64,000 bases of DNA from Erythroxylum novogranatense (lineage: Eukaryota > Streptophyta > Magnoliopsida > Malpighiales > Erythroxylaceae): positions 33,993,402 through 34,057,401 of the forward strand of contig CM057230.1 of NCBI GenBank assembly GCA_029891385.1, written 5' to 3'. Of this stretch, positions 11,816-24,043 are shown in pieces; positions within the stretch are counted from its first letter, which is position 1, and every line of letters begins with the position of its first letter. Under the pieces are notes generated by a model that was not told where the DNA came from, ran no database searches, and saw only the letters and a program-made list of their open reading frames with translations. The translations under genes and the position numbers were made by a program.

Positions 11816-12740
11816 ATGTTTAGGAACAAAAGTGCGAATTTTATATCTAATTGGTCAGGTTTATCATGTTGCTGGTTTGTACTTTAGTACTTAGACTTAT
11901 GTGAATATGCGATTGAAAAGGGAAAGCCTGATCATATCCTTTCTTGTGAGGCGATGGAGAACTGAGATTTTTAACTTCAGTTAGGCCTTTGGACCACCCT
12001 AAGGACAATAATTAAGTTGATAGAACAACTGTGGTCCATTGCCTAAGAACCCCATAAACCACATGTATTCAAAAGCCTACATATCCTGTATGCATGCGAT
12101 CTTACAGGTTTGCTGGAACATTTATGAGAGTTCTTGTCATACGTTTAAAGCGTACAAAATCCTACGGGATATCTATTTGCATCACAAATTTAAAGGTAAT
12201 TTGTAATTGTTTGTGTAAGTATGCTTAATAACACGTTTAATGTCTTCATAATTAAACTCATCAATTTTGTTTAGATATCTTCAAAATAATATTATTATAA
12301 GAATATTTTTAACGTATAAAATTGAAATAACAAAATTACTAAACATTTTATAACATGTTTGAGAAATAAATTAGTAAGAAAATACCATAATATCTTTAAT
12401 TTCACATAAACGTATAATTAGAAAACAAAACAAAAAAAGCGTCGGACGATAGGCAATCTTATATTTGTATTTATGTCTTGCATACATATAAAAAGATGAA
12501 AAAGAATAATATAAGCAGTAGTCCATATTGTAACCACAATATATAACGTCAACAAAAAAGAATTGTATGTGTTTATATACATATTAGCCTTTATCTTTAT
12601 AAATGTTAATTAATAGATCTAATAATTGTAATAGGAAAATTGATTATAATATTTTGACATGTGAAAAATGTTGAGCATAATTAAAATTTTTATGTTTATA
12701 AGTGAAATAACAAATTAATCATAATAATTTTTTTTTTGGT

Positions 12741-12845
12741 TTTAGCCACGAGATATCTGAGGAGGATCCTAACTTTAAGAAAGCACTTTTAAGCCATCCA
12801 CACTCATATTAATTCCTGCTCACACCAAGTTAATTCATAAGGGAT
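12741..12845 (+). repeat. Dispersed repeat, left part
   Basis: GAGATATCTGAGGAGGATCC and the following 40 bases align without gaps, at about 70% by eye, to 40105-40165. A family of small interspersed repeats is likely, but the class is not determined. Confidence 0.45.
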
Positions 12846-13306
12846 AAAGTGCTGGTCAAACAGAATTATATCTTCCCCTTTTGATTTTAATTCCAACTTT
12901 AATAAGAAATATAATTGTCACCCACTCAAGTTCTACATATTAATTTTAAATTACAATGCAGTTGTCTGTATATACTTTAAGGTAATATTTTATAGGATGT
13001 AATAGGAATGTGATATAATTAACATTAGATTAGATATCATCCAACGATTTGTTTGGTTTAGTACAAAAATTGTAATGCAATAGGATATTGATTACATCAT
13101 GTATAGATCACTTTCTTTTTGATAATATAATGCCATATATATACCACTCCACGAATGTTCATCACCATAAACTCTTTACGTCGATCAAATCCACTATTTC
13201 ACTTTTCACTAAGCACGACGTCACCTATATATTTCAGTATTTAAATCCTTGATATACATACAGTGCAGCGTATTGGGTAAGCTTTGGCAGTTATTGTGAA
13301 ACCGAT

Positions 13307-13459
13307 ATCTTCTTTCTAATATTAACCTGTCTTATTCTGTCTTATAAAATTTTAAATATTTATTTTATGAGATTCACGCGAGGTCTACACGAAATTTATA
13401 CAAGACTCACATAAATAAATGACTGACACAATAAAATATTATAATATTAGAATGAAGAT
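13307..13459. mobile_element. MITE-like element, 153 bp
   Basis: The terminal inverted repeats ATCTTCTTTCTAATATTA (13307-13324) and its complement at 13442-13459 match at 17 of 18 positions. The interior is non-coding and has a second short inverted pair around GAGATTCAC and AGACTCAC. No clear target duplication is visible, so class assignment is open. Confidence 0.4.
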
Positions 13460-15054
13460 TTATATGTTCATACTTAAAGTAATACTCATCAGGCTATGTA
13501 AAGTTGCTTGAACAGGGAATCAAAGTTACCGGAGGACTTTAAAAAGTTTTCTAGTTCCCACTTTTCAAACAGAGATATGGGTATCTAAATTATCATCCAT
13601 CAGGATCACAGTCTGCTTCGCCATCACGGTCATGGCTTCCTTTTAGGAGAAAAAAAGAGAGAGGTGAAGTTGAGTGTTTCAGTGCAACGAAGCGATGTGT
13701 TTCATTGGGTTGCACTTTATTAAAGATTAGGACAACTCGTTGAACCCACCTCACTTACAACGCTCTCATGAGTTGGCAAAAGACATTATTTTCTTTGAAT
13801 ATTGGGATTCAGAGACGGTAACTAATTTCTCAATGCTTTGATTGTACATTTGACATTGCCTTTCCATTGCCACCCACCCACCCACCCACATACACCTCCA
13901 GCTAGCTATGTATCTACTAAGTCCTACTTTTGTATCAGAACAATATCTGACCCGACCACTTTAGTCTTTTGCAAGGATGGACTTTGTGAACGTCTTTCCA
14001 TTTAACTCAACTTTCAAGCAGCTGCCTTTTATCACATTGGTTGGAGACCTCCTGTCTCGGATGGAAGAGAAGTTCCAGGTCTACAAAAGATTGTTTCGTT
14101 CATGATAATCCTTTGACTTGGACTGGAAATTGGCACAAATAAATAATTGTTTTCAGGATAAGTTGCTACTTCAGATTAATCAAGTCAGGAAATCCTTCTG
14201 CGGCTAATCAATCACGCATTTAGATGGGTAACAAATTGAATCTGTTTCCACACACACCGATAATTCGAACATCTCCAAGTTTCTTTGGACGCTGGAAAGA
14301 CCCACTAGAGCGTTGATCCAGTATTGAAATAGTGACGGGCTGTGCTTGTGCAGGTCTTCAGTCCCTTCAATTGTTTTGGGAATATGTAGGCAGGTCCATT
14401 GGTATGGTACCAACTTTTCTTCACTTGGGGTGATAGAATCTTGAAACTACTGATCCGAAATTTATGGGCTTTAACACTTTACTCGAAAGAATCAGATTAA
14501 ATTCTTTTCTTCTTGTGCGTTCATTGCCAAGAACGCCAGAAATACTTTGCCCATCCTTCTCAACTTTAATTGACCATAAGAGAAGCACAAATCACCTCAT
14601 GGAAGCTTATTTAGCCAAAAGATGTAGAGAATCGATGCATCTAATCGATACCTTTAGAGGTCATCTCTTTTTAAATTGATCACCCACTATGACCTAATTA
14701 TGACTTCTTAAAATATTTTTAATATAAATTTATCAATTACTAAAAAAATATAGATCAATTATACGTCGATGCCAAAAGCTTTTATTCGTGTAGACTGCAG
14801 AACATTTTAAAATTAATATTTTTTCCAACATAAAAAAAATGGACGGTCGATTCCATTTCTAATAAAGTAAATTTGCAGGATCACCACTAGGTTGCTTCTT
14901 TTGAGGTCCTTGCACTCGATTGGTTCGACAATTGCTTACTTTTGGCACTCTTTGTTTTTTTTTTCCACCACATGGTATTTTAGGTGAATTCGGAAGGTAT
15001 TTTTAAATTATTTATATTTAAATTAATTTTTGTTCGAATTGGGTAATTTTTTTT

Positions 15055-15150
15055 TCAGGAAGTAAAATTCTAGTTTTAAGTTTTAAACGCTTACATATAT
15101 GAAGGGAGTTCAAACCTACAATCTCACTTAAACCAAAAGAGTTCCTTACC
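15055..15150 (+). repeat. Dispersed repeat, right part
   Basis: It aligns with 40186-40275 over about 90 bp, for example CTCACTTAAACCAAAAGAGT against CTCACTTAACCTAAAAGAAT. The word GAGTTCAAACC resembles a tRNA-type B box, so a SINE origin is possible but unproven. Confidence 0.45.
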
Positions 15151-15485
15151 AACTCACCTACGAAATGAGATTTGATATTTTTTTCTTTTTTGTATTTCTT
15201 TTTAGTGTTTATGACATTTATGTTTCCTAAACACCTCCATCTGTTGTCGAGTCGTCGTTGGATTAACCAAAAAACATGTTACTTTCTTCTGTGCCCTTAT
15301 AAGAGTGTTCCAACCTTTTAAAGGAATTTGGTCCTATTTTCTTAATTGTTGTGAAATGTTTTTCTTTCATGCTGATAAGACTAGGTGCAAAAAAAAGGTG
15401 AGCTTCACTAAACTGCTACAGTAACATCTCCCCTGTTACCGGTCAATGCTCTTCGCTGTTTCCTTGGCCAGCCTCCTGCTTGACC

Positions 15486-16489
15486 ATGGACATTCAGCCA
15501 CCACCCACAACTTCTCCTCCTTGGCATCGAGTTGACCCTTCCTGCGACGACCTCTCTTCTCCGGTCACCGCAGGACATGCGGCTAAGAAAGTCTGGATCC
15601 TTGAAAGGGAGGAGGAACTGCCTCCTCCCACATTTGGACCATCTCCCCTCCCCATCAGCTACAACGCCGCTGTTTTTGGGCAATCCCACACAGCTGAGGC
15701 CGAAGAATTTACCTGGCCAGATGAGGAGCCCGTGGACGTTGAGGAGGGAGACATCAATTTGGTGCAAGGCACACTGGGTCTCGGCATTGAGCTCTTCGCC
15801 GCTCTCAAGGGGCGTCTACACAAGCACTGGGCTACGACGGTGGTGGTCAAATTGCTGGGCCGCCACATCGGCTTCAACCTGCTCAAACAACGCCTTCATT
15901 CCCTGTGGCCGCTTACAGGTCCGATGAAAATTATTGATTTAGAGAATGACTTTTTCTTAATTAATTTTGTGCAGGAAGCAGACTACCTCAACGCCCTCAC
16001 CGGTGGGCCGTGGGTGCTCATGGGACACGTCCTTTCTGTGCAGGCATGGAAACCTTCCTTCCGGCCTTCGACTGGGGAGGTCTTCCATGTGGTCACCTGG
16101 ATTAGGTTCCCTGAGCTGTCTGTAGAGTTCTATCACCTGACTATCTTACGAGCACTTGGCAACTTGATCGGCCGCACCATCCGCCTCGACTCCACTACCC
16201 TGCAAGCACAGCGCAGATGCTATGCTCGAGTGGCGGTTGAAATCGACTTGAAATCCCCACTTCGATAACTTGTAGAGCTTGATGGAGAATGGATTAAGGT
16301 CGCTTACGAGGGCCTTCCACCGATTTGCTTTGCGTGTGGACACACCGGTCATGAAACCGAGCTCTGTCCTTGGAATACGTCGCCTCCAACAGCACCCTCC
16401 GGTTCCTCCGAGCCCCCCCGGTCGGTAGCCCCCTCGGCAGCTCACCCACTGCCCCTTCTCCAAGATGCCCCGGTAGTCGCATCTCCAAC
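15486..16489 (+). pseudogene. LINE ORF1, 5' part, up to the Copia-C insertion
   Basis: ORF1 of plant L1 elements encodes an RNA-binding protein. The ATG at 15486 opens a proline-rich N-terminus. Next comes a DUF4283-type region, with GRHIGFNLLKQRLHSLWP near 15859 and INFVQEADYLNALTGGPW near 15961. TAA at 16266 interrupts the frame; beyond it the same frame continues with YEGLPPICFACGHTGH and a complete CX2CX4HX4C knuckle at 16326-16367. A serine/proline-rich linker then runs into the Copia-C left end at 16490. A TTG codon two codons upstream of the ATG is in frame but is an unlikely start. Confidence 0.88.
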
Positions 16490-16950
16490 TGTAGGAAAAT
16501 CCCGGTTTGTACATCACATGTACACGGTGCGAGAAAACAAAAATTTTTATTCCGGAACCTTCCCGAAAGCTAGGATCCATGTGTCTATATAACAATGTCA
16601 AACCATAACGACCAAAAGAGACCGTCTCTAACGGTATCCACGCAGAGATCGGAGAACCTAACCGGGGCAAACCCTTTGACCCGGGAATAGCTAGAATAAA
16701 GTAAAGACTGCTAGATCTTACCTTTATTCTTGGAGAGCTATGGAGAAACAATGAAGAAGAAAGCTTGGAGAGGAGATGAAGCTTGAAGATCGATGGTGAG
16801 AAGAGAGGAAAACTTTTTTCCTTAAAACCTTTCTTCCTTATTTCCAAAACCAACTATCATCCCTCTTCTATCTTTCATTTTTTGTCTTCTAGCCATTAAA
16901 TGGAATTAATGACAAAGCATAAAAGAGAAGCTTCTCCTCCTTTCCACGTT

Positions 16951-17017
<67 letters not shown>

Positions 17018-18288
17018 GTATATAAATGCTGAAGTGGTCCAGTCACACTGGGGTCGGTCCTACCGGGTCCCGGCATGGAAAAAATACCTAAGACCTGTCT
17101 CAGCAATATCGATGTCGCGATCTCATCGGGACATATCTCGATCTCATTGGGATCCATTTAATCCTATTGCTCTCCATGTATTGGATCTCTATCCAAAACT
17201 ATTTTACGAATTCTCCGAATCACTCTTATGCGTGTGACCCATTAGGTTCCCGGTTATGTTGGCCACTTAGATTAACACTTAATCCAAGCAAATCATGAAC
17301 GGTATCTAGCAACACATCATGACCTCCAATTGACCGGAAAGTAATTGGTTTGACGAATGAACCTATATTCATCATGAACCATATCACGAACCTTTCCATA
17401 GACAATTACTGTGCAATTCGTCCTTTCACCATGCTATACCCCACTTGGTTATGAGTATGGCCAAAGTGTCAACTCTTACTAGACTGACTACGTCAAATCT
17501 AGTCCAAGTGATATCAGTTCTTGTCCTGAGACTCATTACTTTATATGTTAATGAAGACACTCTTCATGACATATGTACTCCGACCAGAGATTTTCAAGTA
17601 ATGACCCTGACAAGAGGCCATGGGTATCATCTTCTGCTATCACAAAAGTGGTGAATCCTTTATTGGCTATTCAATTACCTTCGAATACCTCAAGCTGTAC
17701 CCAAGCACCACCCTACGAGCGACCTCTGTAAGGCAACAAGGAATGGAGTCAAAGCACATAATTAATATCCAAGATATCCTTGAGTATCTCAAGTCTAAGG
17801 ATATTGCACTATTGCCATGATGAGATTATCACTGACATTAGAATAGGACATCCATGTGATGATCTCATAGCAGGTCATCTAATGTACTTACTACCTCTAG
17901 TAAGCATTCACATCTCAACCCTAAATATCTCATATTTATAGTTTCTGAGATCCACTGTTTGATCAAATCAAGGAGCTTGAGATGTGCTAGTCTCTCCGGA
18001 TTAATGATGTCCAGTCTCAGTAATCCTATGACTAGGGGTAATTTAGATACTGACATAGTTGCACATGATAGGAATCTCAGTAGTATGATCACATCATAAT
18101 TTCCTTCATGCTATGTCATATATCATGGACTTCATTAATTTGCTTATAGATCAATATCAGTTCATAAATAATGAACACCAAATTAATGAAATATGCCTTT
18201 ATTTATTTATTTATTTATTTATAAAGTCTGTACACAACTTTGTACAAAACGCGCTAAAGGCGATTGCCTTTAGGGCACTACTCTAACA
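16490..18288 (-). repeat. Copia-C 3' LTR, complete, 1799 bp
   Basis: It runs from TGTAGG (complement of the LTR end) to CTCTAACA (complement of TGTTAGAG). It contains a (CA)n tract at about 16951-17012 where Copia-A has (TA)n, and a (TTTA)n tract at about 18199-18222. Confidence 0.95.
16951..17012. repeat. (CA)n microsatellite inside the Copia-C 3' LTR
   Basis: An uninterrupted dinucleotide run of about 30 units, followed by TATATGTATA. The 5' LTR of the same element has a shorter (CA)n run at about 22687-22736 followed by (TA)n, so the tract changed length after insertion. Confidence 0.95.
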
Positions 18289-18304
18289 AAATCTCACACT
18301 TGAC

Positions 18305-21300
18305 CTAAAGCCAATCGCCTTGATATCTAATACCATAGGTGAGTACACGAGAATCAAAACTCTTTTGTGATAATAGCTTTGTCAACGGATCAGCAATATT
18401 TTGCTCGGTGGGAATTCTCTCTATCTGGACATCACCTCGTCCAATGATCTCCCTAATCAGATGATATCTGCGGAGTACGTGTTTGGATCGTTGATGAGAC
18501 CTTGGTTCCTTCGCCTGCGCAATAGCTCCATTGTTGTCACAATACAACTGTATGGGCCCATCACAGCTAGGAACCACACCAAGTTCAGTAATGAACTTCT
18601 TGATCCAAACTGCTTCCTTTGTTGCGTCTGAAGCGGCAATGTACTCTGCCTCGGTTGTTGAATCAGCAGTTATCTCTTGTTTGAAACTCTTCCAACTGAC
18701 CACCACGTCGTTCAGTGTGAATATATAACCTGATTGTGATTTAGAATCATCCTTATCATATTGAAAACTGGCATCTGTATACCCGCTCACCTGGAGATTT
18801 CCATCTCCATATACCAAGAAAACATCCTTCGTCCTTCGCAAGTACTTGAGGATATTCTTGTGACCACCCGATGACCCTCACGGGATCCGCTTGGTATCCT
18901 TTCGAATACTTAGAGCATATGATACATCGGGTCTCGTACATAGCATAGCATACATGATAGATCCTATTGCAGATGCATACAGGATCATACTCATGCGCAT
19001 CCTCTCATCTTGTGTCTTAGGACACATAGATTTCGAGAGTGTTATCCCATGAGTCACGGGAAGGTACCCTCTCTTGGATTGTTCCGTGCTAAACCTCTTT
19101 AGCATCTTGTCTATGTACGTTGATTGTGAAAGACCAAGCAATCTTTTTGATCTATCTTTATAGATCTTTATCCCAAGGATATAAGTTGCTTCACCAAGGT
19201 CTTTCATGGCAAATTGTTTGGACAATCAAATCTTCACAGATTGTAGCATAGAGACATCGTTTCCTAGTAATAATATGTCATCTATATATAGCACAAGGAA
19301 TACGATTGTTGTCCCACTAACCTTCTTATACACACAGTGTTCATCCGGATTTTGTGAGAAACCAAACTCTTTGATTACCTCATCAAAACGGATATTCCAA
19401 CTCCTGGATGCTTGTTTCAATCCAAAGATGGATTTCTGAAGCTTGCATACCTTTCGCCATCATAGGAGGTGAAGCCCTCTGGTTGTGTCATATACACATC
19501 CTCGGCTAGATTTCCATTTAGGAAAGCTGTCTTCACATCCATTTGTCATATCTCATAATCATAATGAGTGGCAATGGCTAGGAGTTACCTAATGGATTTA
19601 AGCATTGCTACTGGGCTGAAGGTCTCGTCGTAGTCAATTCCTTGTCTTTGACGAAAACCTTTAGCCACAAGCCTTGCTTTATAGGTAATCACATTACCAT
19701 CTATGTCGGTTTTCCTTTTGAAAATCCATTTACACCCTATGGGTTTTATTCCTTCGGGTGCCTCAACCAAAGTCTATACTTGGTTTTCATACATGGAATC
19801 CATTTCAGCCTGCATGGCATGAAGCCATTTCTCAGACTCTGAACTCTTCAGAACCTCTTCATAGGTGGTAGGCTCATCATCTTCTATGAGCAATACGTCA
19901 TTTTGTTCACTTACGAGAAATTCATATCTCTCGTGAACAGAGCGTATCCTACGTGACCTACGAACTTCATGTGCTGTAGAAGATTGAACTGTTACTTCAT
20001 CTGTATGAGTCACAGTTTGAGTTCGAGCGATTGATTTCGTCATTGAGCATCTAGAACTTCTTCAAGTTCAATTTTGCTCCCACTGTTTTCTTGTAAAAGA
20101 AACTCTTTCTCTAAAAAGACAGCATGCTTTGAAACAAACACCTTTTGTTCCTCAGCAAGGTAGAATTGATATCCCATTGTTTCTTTAGGATATCCTACAA
20201 ATAAACACTTGTCAGATTTTGCGTCAAGTTTATCTGACTGTATCTGCTTCACATAAGCAGGACAACCCCAAACTTTCAAATGAGTAAGATAGGATCTTTT
20301 GTTAGTCCACATCTCATACGGAGTAACATCAACCGTCTTTGATGGAACTCGTTTAACAAATAAATAAACATCTCGAGTGCATACCCCAAAAGGATTTTGG
20401 TAACTTTGCAAAGCCCATCATCGATCGTACCATGTCTAACAAGGTTCGATTTCTCCTTTCACCACACCATTATCTTTGTGGTGTGTAAGGTGGAGTCCAT
20501 TGAGATAAAATCCCATTATCTCTGAGATAATCTAAAAATTGTTGGTCTAAGTATTCCCCACCACGATCGGATCGTAATGTTTTGATATTTTTCCCAAGTT
20601 GGTTTTCTACTTCATTTCTGAATTGTTTGAACTTTTCAAATGCTTAAGATTTGTATCTCATCAGATACAGGTACCCATATCGAGAATAATCATCGATAAA
20701 GGTAATGAAGTAAAGACAACCACTTCTAGCATGGATGGACATCGGACTACATACATCTTAATGTATTAGGTCTAATACTCCAGTCGCTCGTTCACCCTTT
20801 TCCTTAAAAGGTAACTTAGTCATCTTGCCTAATAAACAAGATTCACATGTGTCATATGATTCATAATCAAATGACCTTAAACTACCACTCTTGTAGAGCT
20901 TAGCTATGCGTCTCTCATTTATATGGTCAAGGCGACAATGTCATAAGTAAGTTGATTTTAAATTATCTCGTTTACGTCTTTTCGTGTCATTGACATTCAT
21001 AATTGGATGTGACATATCTAATATGTAAATTACATTGCATAATGTACCAGTACTATAAAGCATTCCATTCAAACTAATATAACAACCATTGTTACAAAAG
21101 TCAAATAGAAACCAGCTCTAATTAAACAAGAAACAGACAATATGTTCTTTGTTAAAGCAGGTACAAAATAACATTCATCCAATTTAATTACAAGCCCACT
21201 GGGGAGTGACAAAAAATAAGTGCCTACGGCTAATGCAGCAACTCTTGCTCCATTTCATACACGCAGGTCTAGTTCTCCCTTCATGAGCCGCTCATCGTCC

Positions 21301-21353
21301 ACGAGGCCCTGCATATCATTGCATATGTGTGAGCCACAACCGGTATCTAATAC
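18305..21353 (-). pseudogene. Copia-C pol, broken in many places
   Basis: Read on the minus strand, the remains of protease (about 21200-21353), integrase (about 20040-21000), RT and RNase H (18305-19770) appear in copia order. Recognisable pieces are TPYEMWTNKRSYLTHLK at about 20330, RT with YIDD instead of YVDD at 19277-19288, and RNase H with TDASFQYDKDD and TEAEYIAASDA words. Stops and frameshifts separate every piece; the integrase core is the worst preserved. The final RNase H frame (18305-18841) is open over 178 codons and ends in RYQGDWL, matching the end of Copia-A pol. Confidence 0.9.
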
Positions 21354-21575
21354 CTATATGTTATGGTCAGAAACAGTATTAACCTCAATGACAAACATAC
21401 CTGAAGGAGTCGAGGCATCTAATGCCTTCTTCTGCTCCAAGGATTCCAGATAGACTTTACAGTTTCGCCTCCAGTGGCCAGTCTTGCCATAATGGAAGCA
21501 AATTCCTTTTGGTCCTTTTGGTGCAATTAATTTACTATACTCCATAAGTGAGCGTAAATTCACACTAGAAGACAT
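21354..21575 (-). pseudogene. Copia-C gag with a large in-frame deletion
   Basis: The ATG at 21575 gives MSSSVNLRSLMEYSKLIAPK, the same start as Copia-A gag, but the sequence then jumps directly to the zinc knuckle region GICFHYGKTGHWRRNCKVY. Roughly 220 codons of the capsid-like part present in Copia-A are missing. The knuckle also has Tyr in place of its second Cys (CFHY instead of CX2C), so it could not bind zinc normally. A stop follows DHNI at the protease boundary. Confidence 0.85.
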
Positions 21576-22434
21576 CTTCAATCAACCTAAAGAGAAAGAG
21601 AGAAAGAATGTTAGAATAGAATTACATGCATGATCATAAGGACTTGCATAACATGCATATGGCTCCCACTAGTTCAAATAATCCATAACCCTCACTACGA
21701 ATCTAAGAAACATTATGACAAAATGTCCTAGTGGGTCGATATCCGACATTGCTAAGAATGACCTTGGGTTTACCCAACAAGCCACCTTAGGTCAATCGGT
21801 AGGTATCGGTCATACCAATTGTATCATAGATATCCGACATTACTAAAATGACCTTGGGTTTACCCAACAAGCCACCTTAGATCAATCGGCAGGTATCGGT
21901 CATACCAGTTACATCACAGGTGCAATTATCGACTAGTGCTATCAACTCGTGATGTATGCACACATATTGGGTTATCAACTCTTGATGCGCGTACATCTGA
22001 TGTACACTACCCAATTTCGTCTCTGTCTACGTTGACCTTGAGTTTACTCAACAAATCAACGCTTCTAGTAAAAACCGACCCATTAATCCGAAAATCTTAT
22101 TTTCATGGTTCGAACATATCCGTATAGAGTGAACTTGGGTTTACCCAACAACCCGAATTCTATAAGAACTCTGGTTCTCCCCATATTAATGGAAGGCGTT
22201 AGTTTTCATATTATGTGTGAGAGATTTCATCTTTCTTCACTCTTCTTCTTCTCCAAGCTGTAGGATTATAGTCACTATGATTATATGGAATGATTTAGGG
22301 CATTTCATCAATCACATCGAATCTATACCTAAAATCATCCATCATCCCACCTTTGCATGTGTTAGTCGACTTATGCATGTATTAGTCGACTACTTTTGAC
22401 TACTGTGCACGAGCTAGTCGACTTGTGCATGTGT
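21576..22434 (-). other. Copia-C leader remnant with the same repeat arrays as Copia-A
   Basis: The hairpin motif occurs at about 21768, 21858, 22041 and 22138 (TTGGGTTTACCCAA, with one TTGAGT/ACTCAA copy). Three AGTCGACT sites survive at 22364, 22384 and 22416. The leader breaks off at 22434 in the middle of the palindrome array, where LTR sequence begins. Confidence 0.85.
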
Positions 22435-22686
22435 AAGTAAAGACTGCTAGATCTTACCTTTATTCTTGGAGAGCTATGGAGAAACGATGAAGAAGAAAGC
22501 TTAGAGAGGAGATGAAGCTTGAAGATCGATGGTGAGAAGAGAGGAAAACTTTTTTCCTTAAAACCTTTCTTCCTTATTTCCAAAACCAACTATCATCCCT
22601 CTTCTATCTTTCATTTTTTGTCTTCTAGCCATTAAATGGAATTAATGACAAAGCATAAAAGAGAAGTTTCTCCTCCTTTCCACGTT

Positions 22687-22751
<65 letters not shown>

Positions 22752-24043
22752 TACTTAATTAATTAATTATATATATATATGTATATAAATGTTGAAGTGG
22801 TCCAGTCACACTAGAGTCGGTCCTACCGGGTCCCGGCATGGAAAAAATACCTAAGACCTGTCTTAGCAATATCGATGTCGTGATCTCATCGAGACATATC
22901 TCGATCTCATCGTGATCCATTTAATCCTATTGCTCTCCATGTATTGGATCTCTATCCAAAACTATTTTACGAATTCTCCGAACCACTCTTATGCATGTGA
23001 CCCATTAGGTTCCCGGTTATGTTGGCCACTTAGATTAACATTTAATCCAAGCAAATCATGAGCGGTATCTAGCAATACATTATAACCCCCAATTGACCGG
23101 AAAGTAATTGGTTTGACGAATGAACTTATATTCATCATGAGCCATATCACGAATCTTTCCATAGATAATTACTGTGTAATTCGTCCTTTCATCATGCTAT
23201 ACCCCACTTGGTTATGAGTATGGGCAAAGTGTCAACTCTTACTAGACTGACTACGTCAAATCTAGTCCAAGTGATATCAGTTCTTGTCCTGGGACTCATT
23301 ACTTTATATGTTAATGAAGACACTCTTCATGACATATGTACTCCGACTAGAGATTTCCAAGTAATGACCCTGACAAGAGGCCATGAGTATCATCTTCTGC
23401 TATCACAGAAGTGGTGAATCCTTTATTGGCTACTCAATTACCTTTGAATACCTCAAGCTGTACCCAAGCACCACCCTACGAGCGACCTCTGTAAGGCAAC
23501 AAGAAATGGAGTCAAAGCACAAAATCAGTATCCAAGATATCCTTGAGTACCTCAAGTCTAAGGATATTTGCACTATTGCTATGATGAGATTATCACTGAC
23601 ATTAGATAGGACATCTATGTGATGATCTCATAGCAGGTCATCCAATGTACTTACTACCTCTAGTAAGCATTCACATCTCAACCCTAAATATCTCATATTT
23701 ACAGTTTCTGAGATCCACTGCTTGATCAAATCAATGAGCTTGAGATGTGCTAGTCTCTCCAGATTAATGATGTCCAGTCTCAGTAATCCTATGACTAGGG
23801 ATAATTTAGATACTGACATAATTGCACATGATAGGAATCTCAGTAGTATGATCACATCATAATTTCCTTCATGCTATGTCATATATCATGGACTTCATTA
23901 ATTTGCTTATAGATCAATATCAGTTCATAAATAATGAACACCAAATTAATGAAATGTGCCTTTCTTTATTTATTTATAAAGTCTGTACACAACTTTGTAC
24001 AAAACGTGCTAAAGGCAATTGCCTTTAGGGAACTACTCTAACA
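22435..24043 (-). repeat. Copia-C 5' LTR, truncated, 1609 bp
   Basis: It matches 16699-18288 of the partner LTR and lacks the equivalent of 16490-16698. The junction word AAGT is shared by the leader repeat and the LTR, as expected for deletion through short homology. Confidence 0.92.

Larger units (their letters stand above)
11816..15388. other. AT-rich intergenic region, no gene recognised
   Basis: Short ORFs at 14204-14413 (minus) and 14464-14679 (plus) resemble nothing I know and have no supporting context. The region holds a MITE-like element (13307-13459), a short CCCA run (13868-13888) and two pieces of a dispersed repeat (12741-12845, 15055-15150). Confidence 0.6.
16490..24043 (-). 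mobile_element. Copia-C: same family as Copia-A, inverted, inserted in LINE ORF1, internally deleted
   Basis: Left LTR 16490-18288 is the element's 3' LTR and right LTR 22435-24043 its shortened 5' LTR. Flanking 5-mers are CCAAC (16485-16489) and CCAGC (24044-24048), a target duplication with one mismatch. LINE coding sequence resumes on the far side. Compared with Copia-A, the element has lost the inner 209 bp of its 5' LTR, the primer site, most of the palindrome array, and most of gag. It could not start reverse transcription from this copy and must be considered dead. Confidence 0.93.

Noticed and set aside
14204..14679. Two short ORFs of about 70 codons in the intergenic region
   Set aside because: No similarity that I recognise, no splice or family context.
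15081..15115. tRNA gene
   Set aside because: Only a B-box-like word is present; no cloverleaf could be drawn.
15408..16853. Minus-strand ORFs across LINE ORF1 and the Copia-C LTR (for example 15408-15767 and 16146-16853)
   Set aside because: They are shadows of the GC-rich LINE frame on the other strand; the second one crosses the insertion junction.
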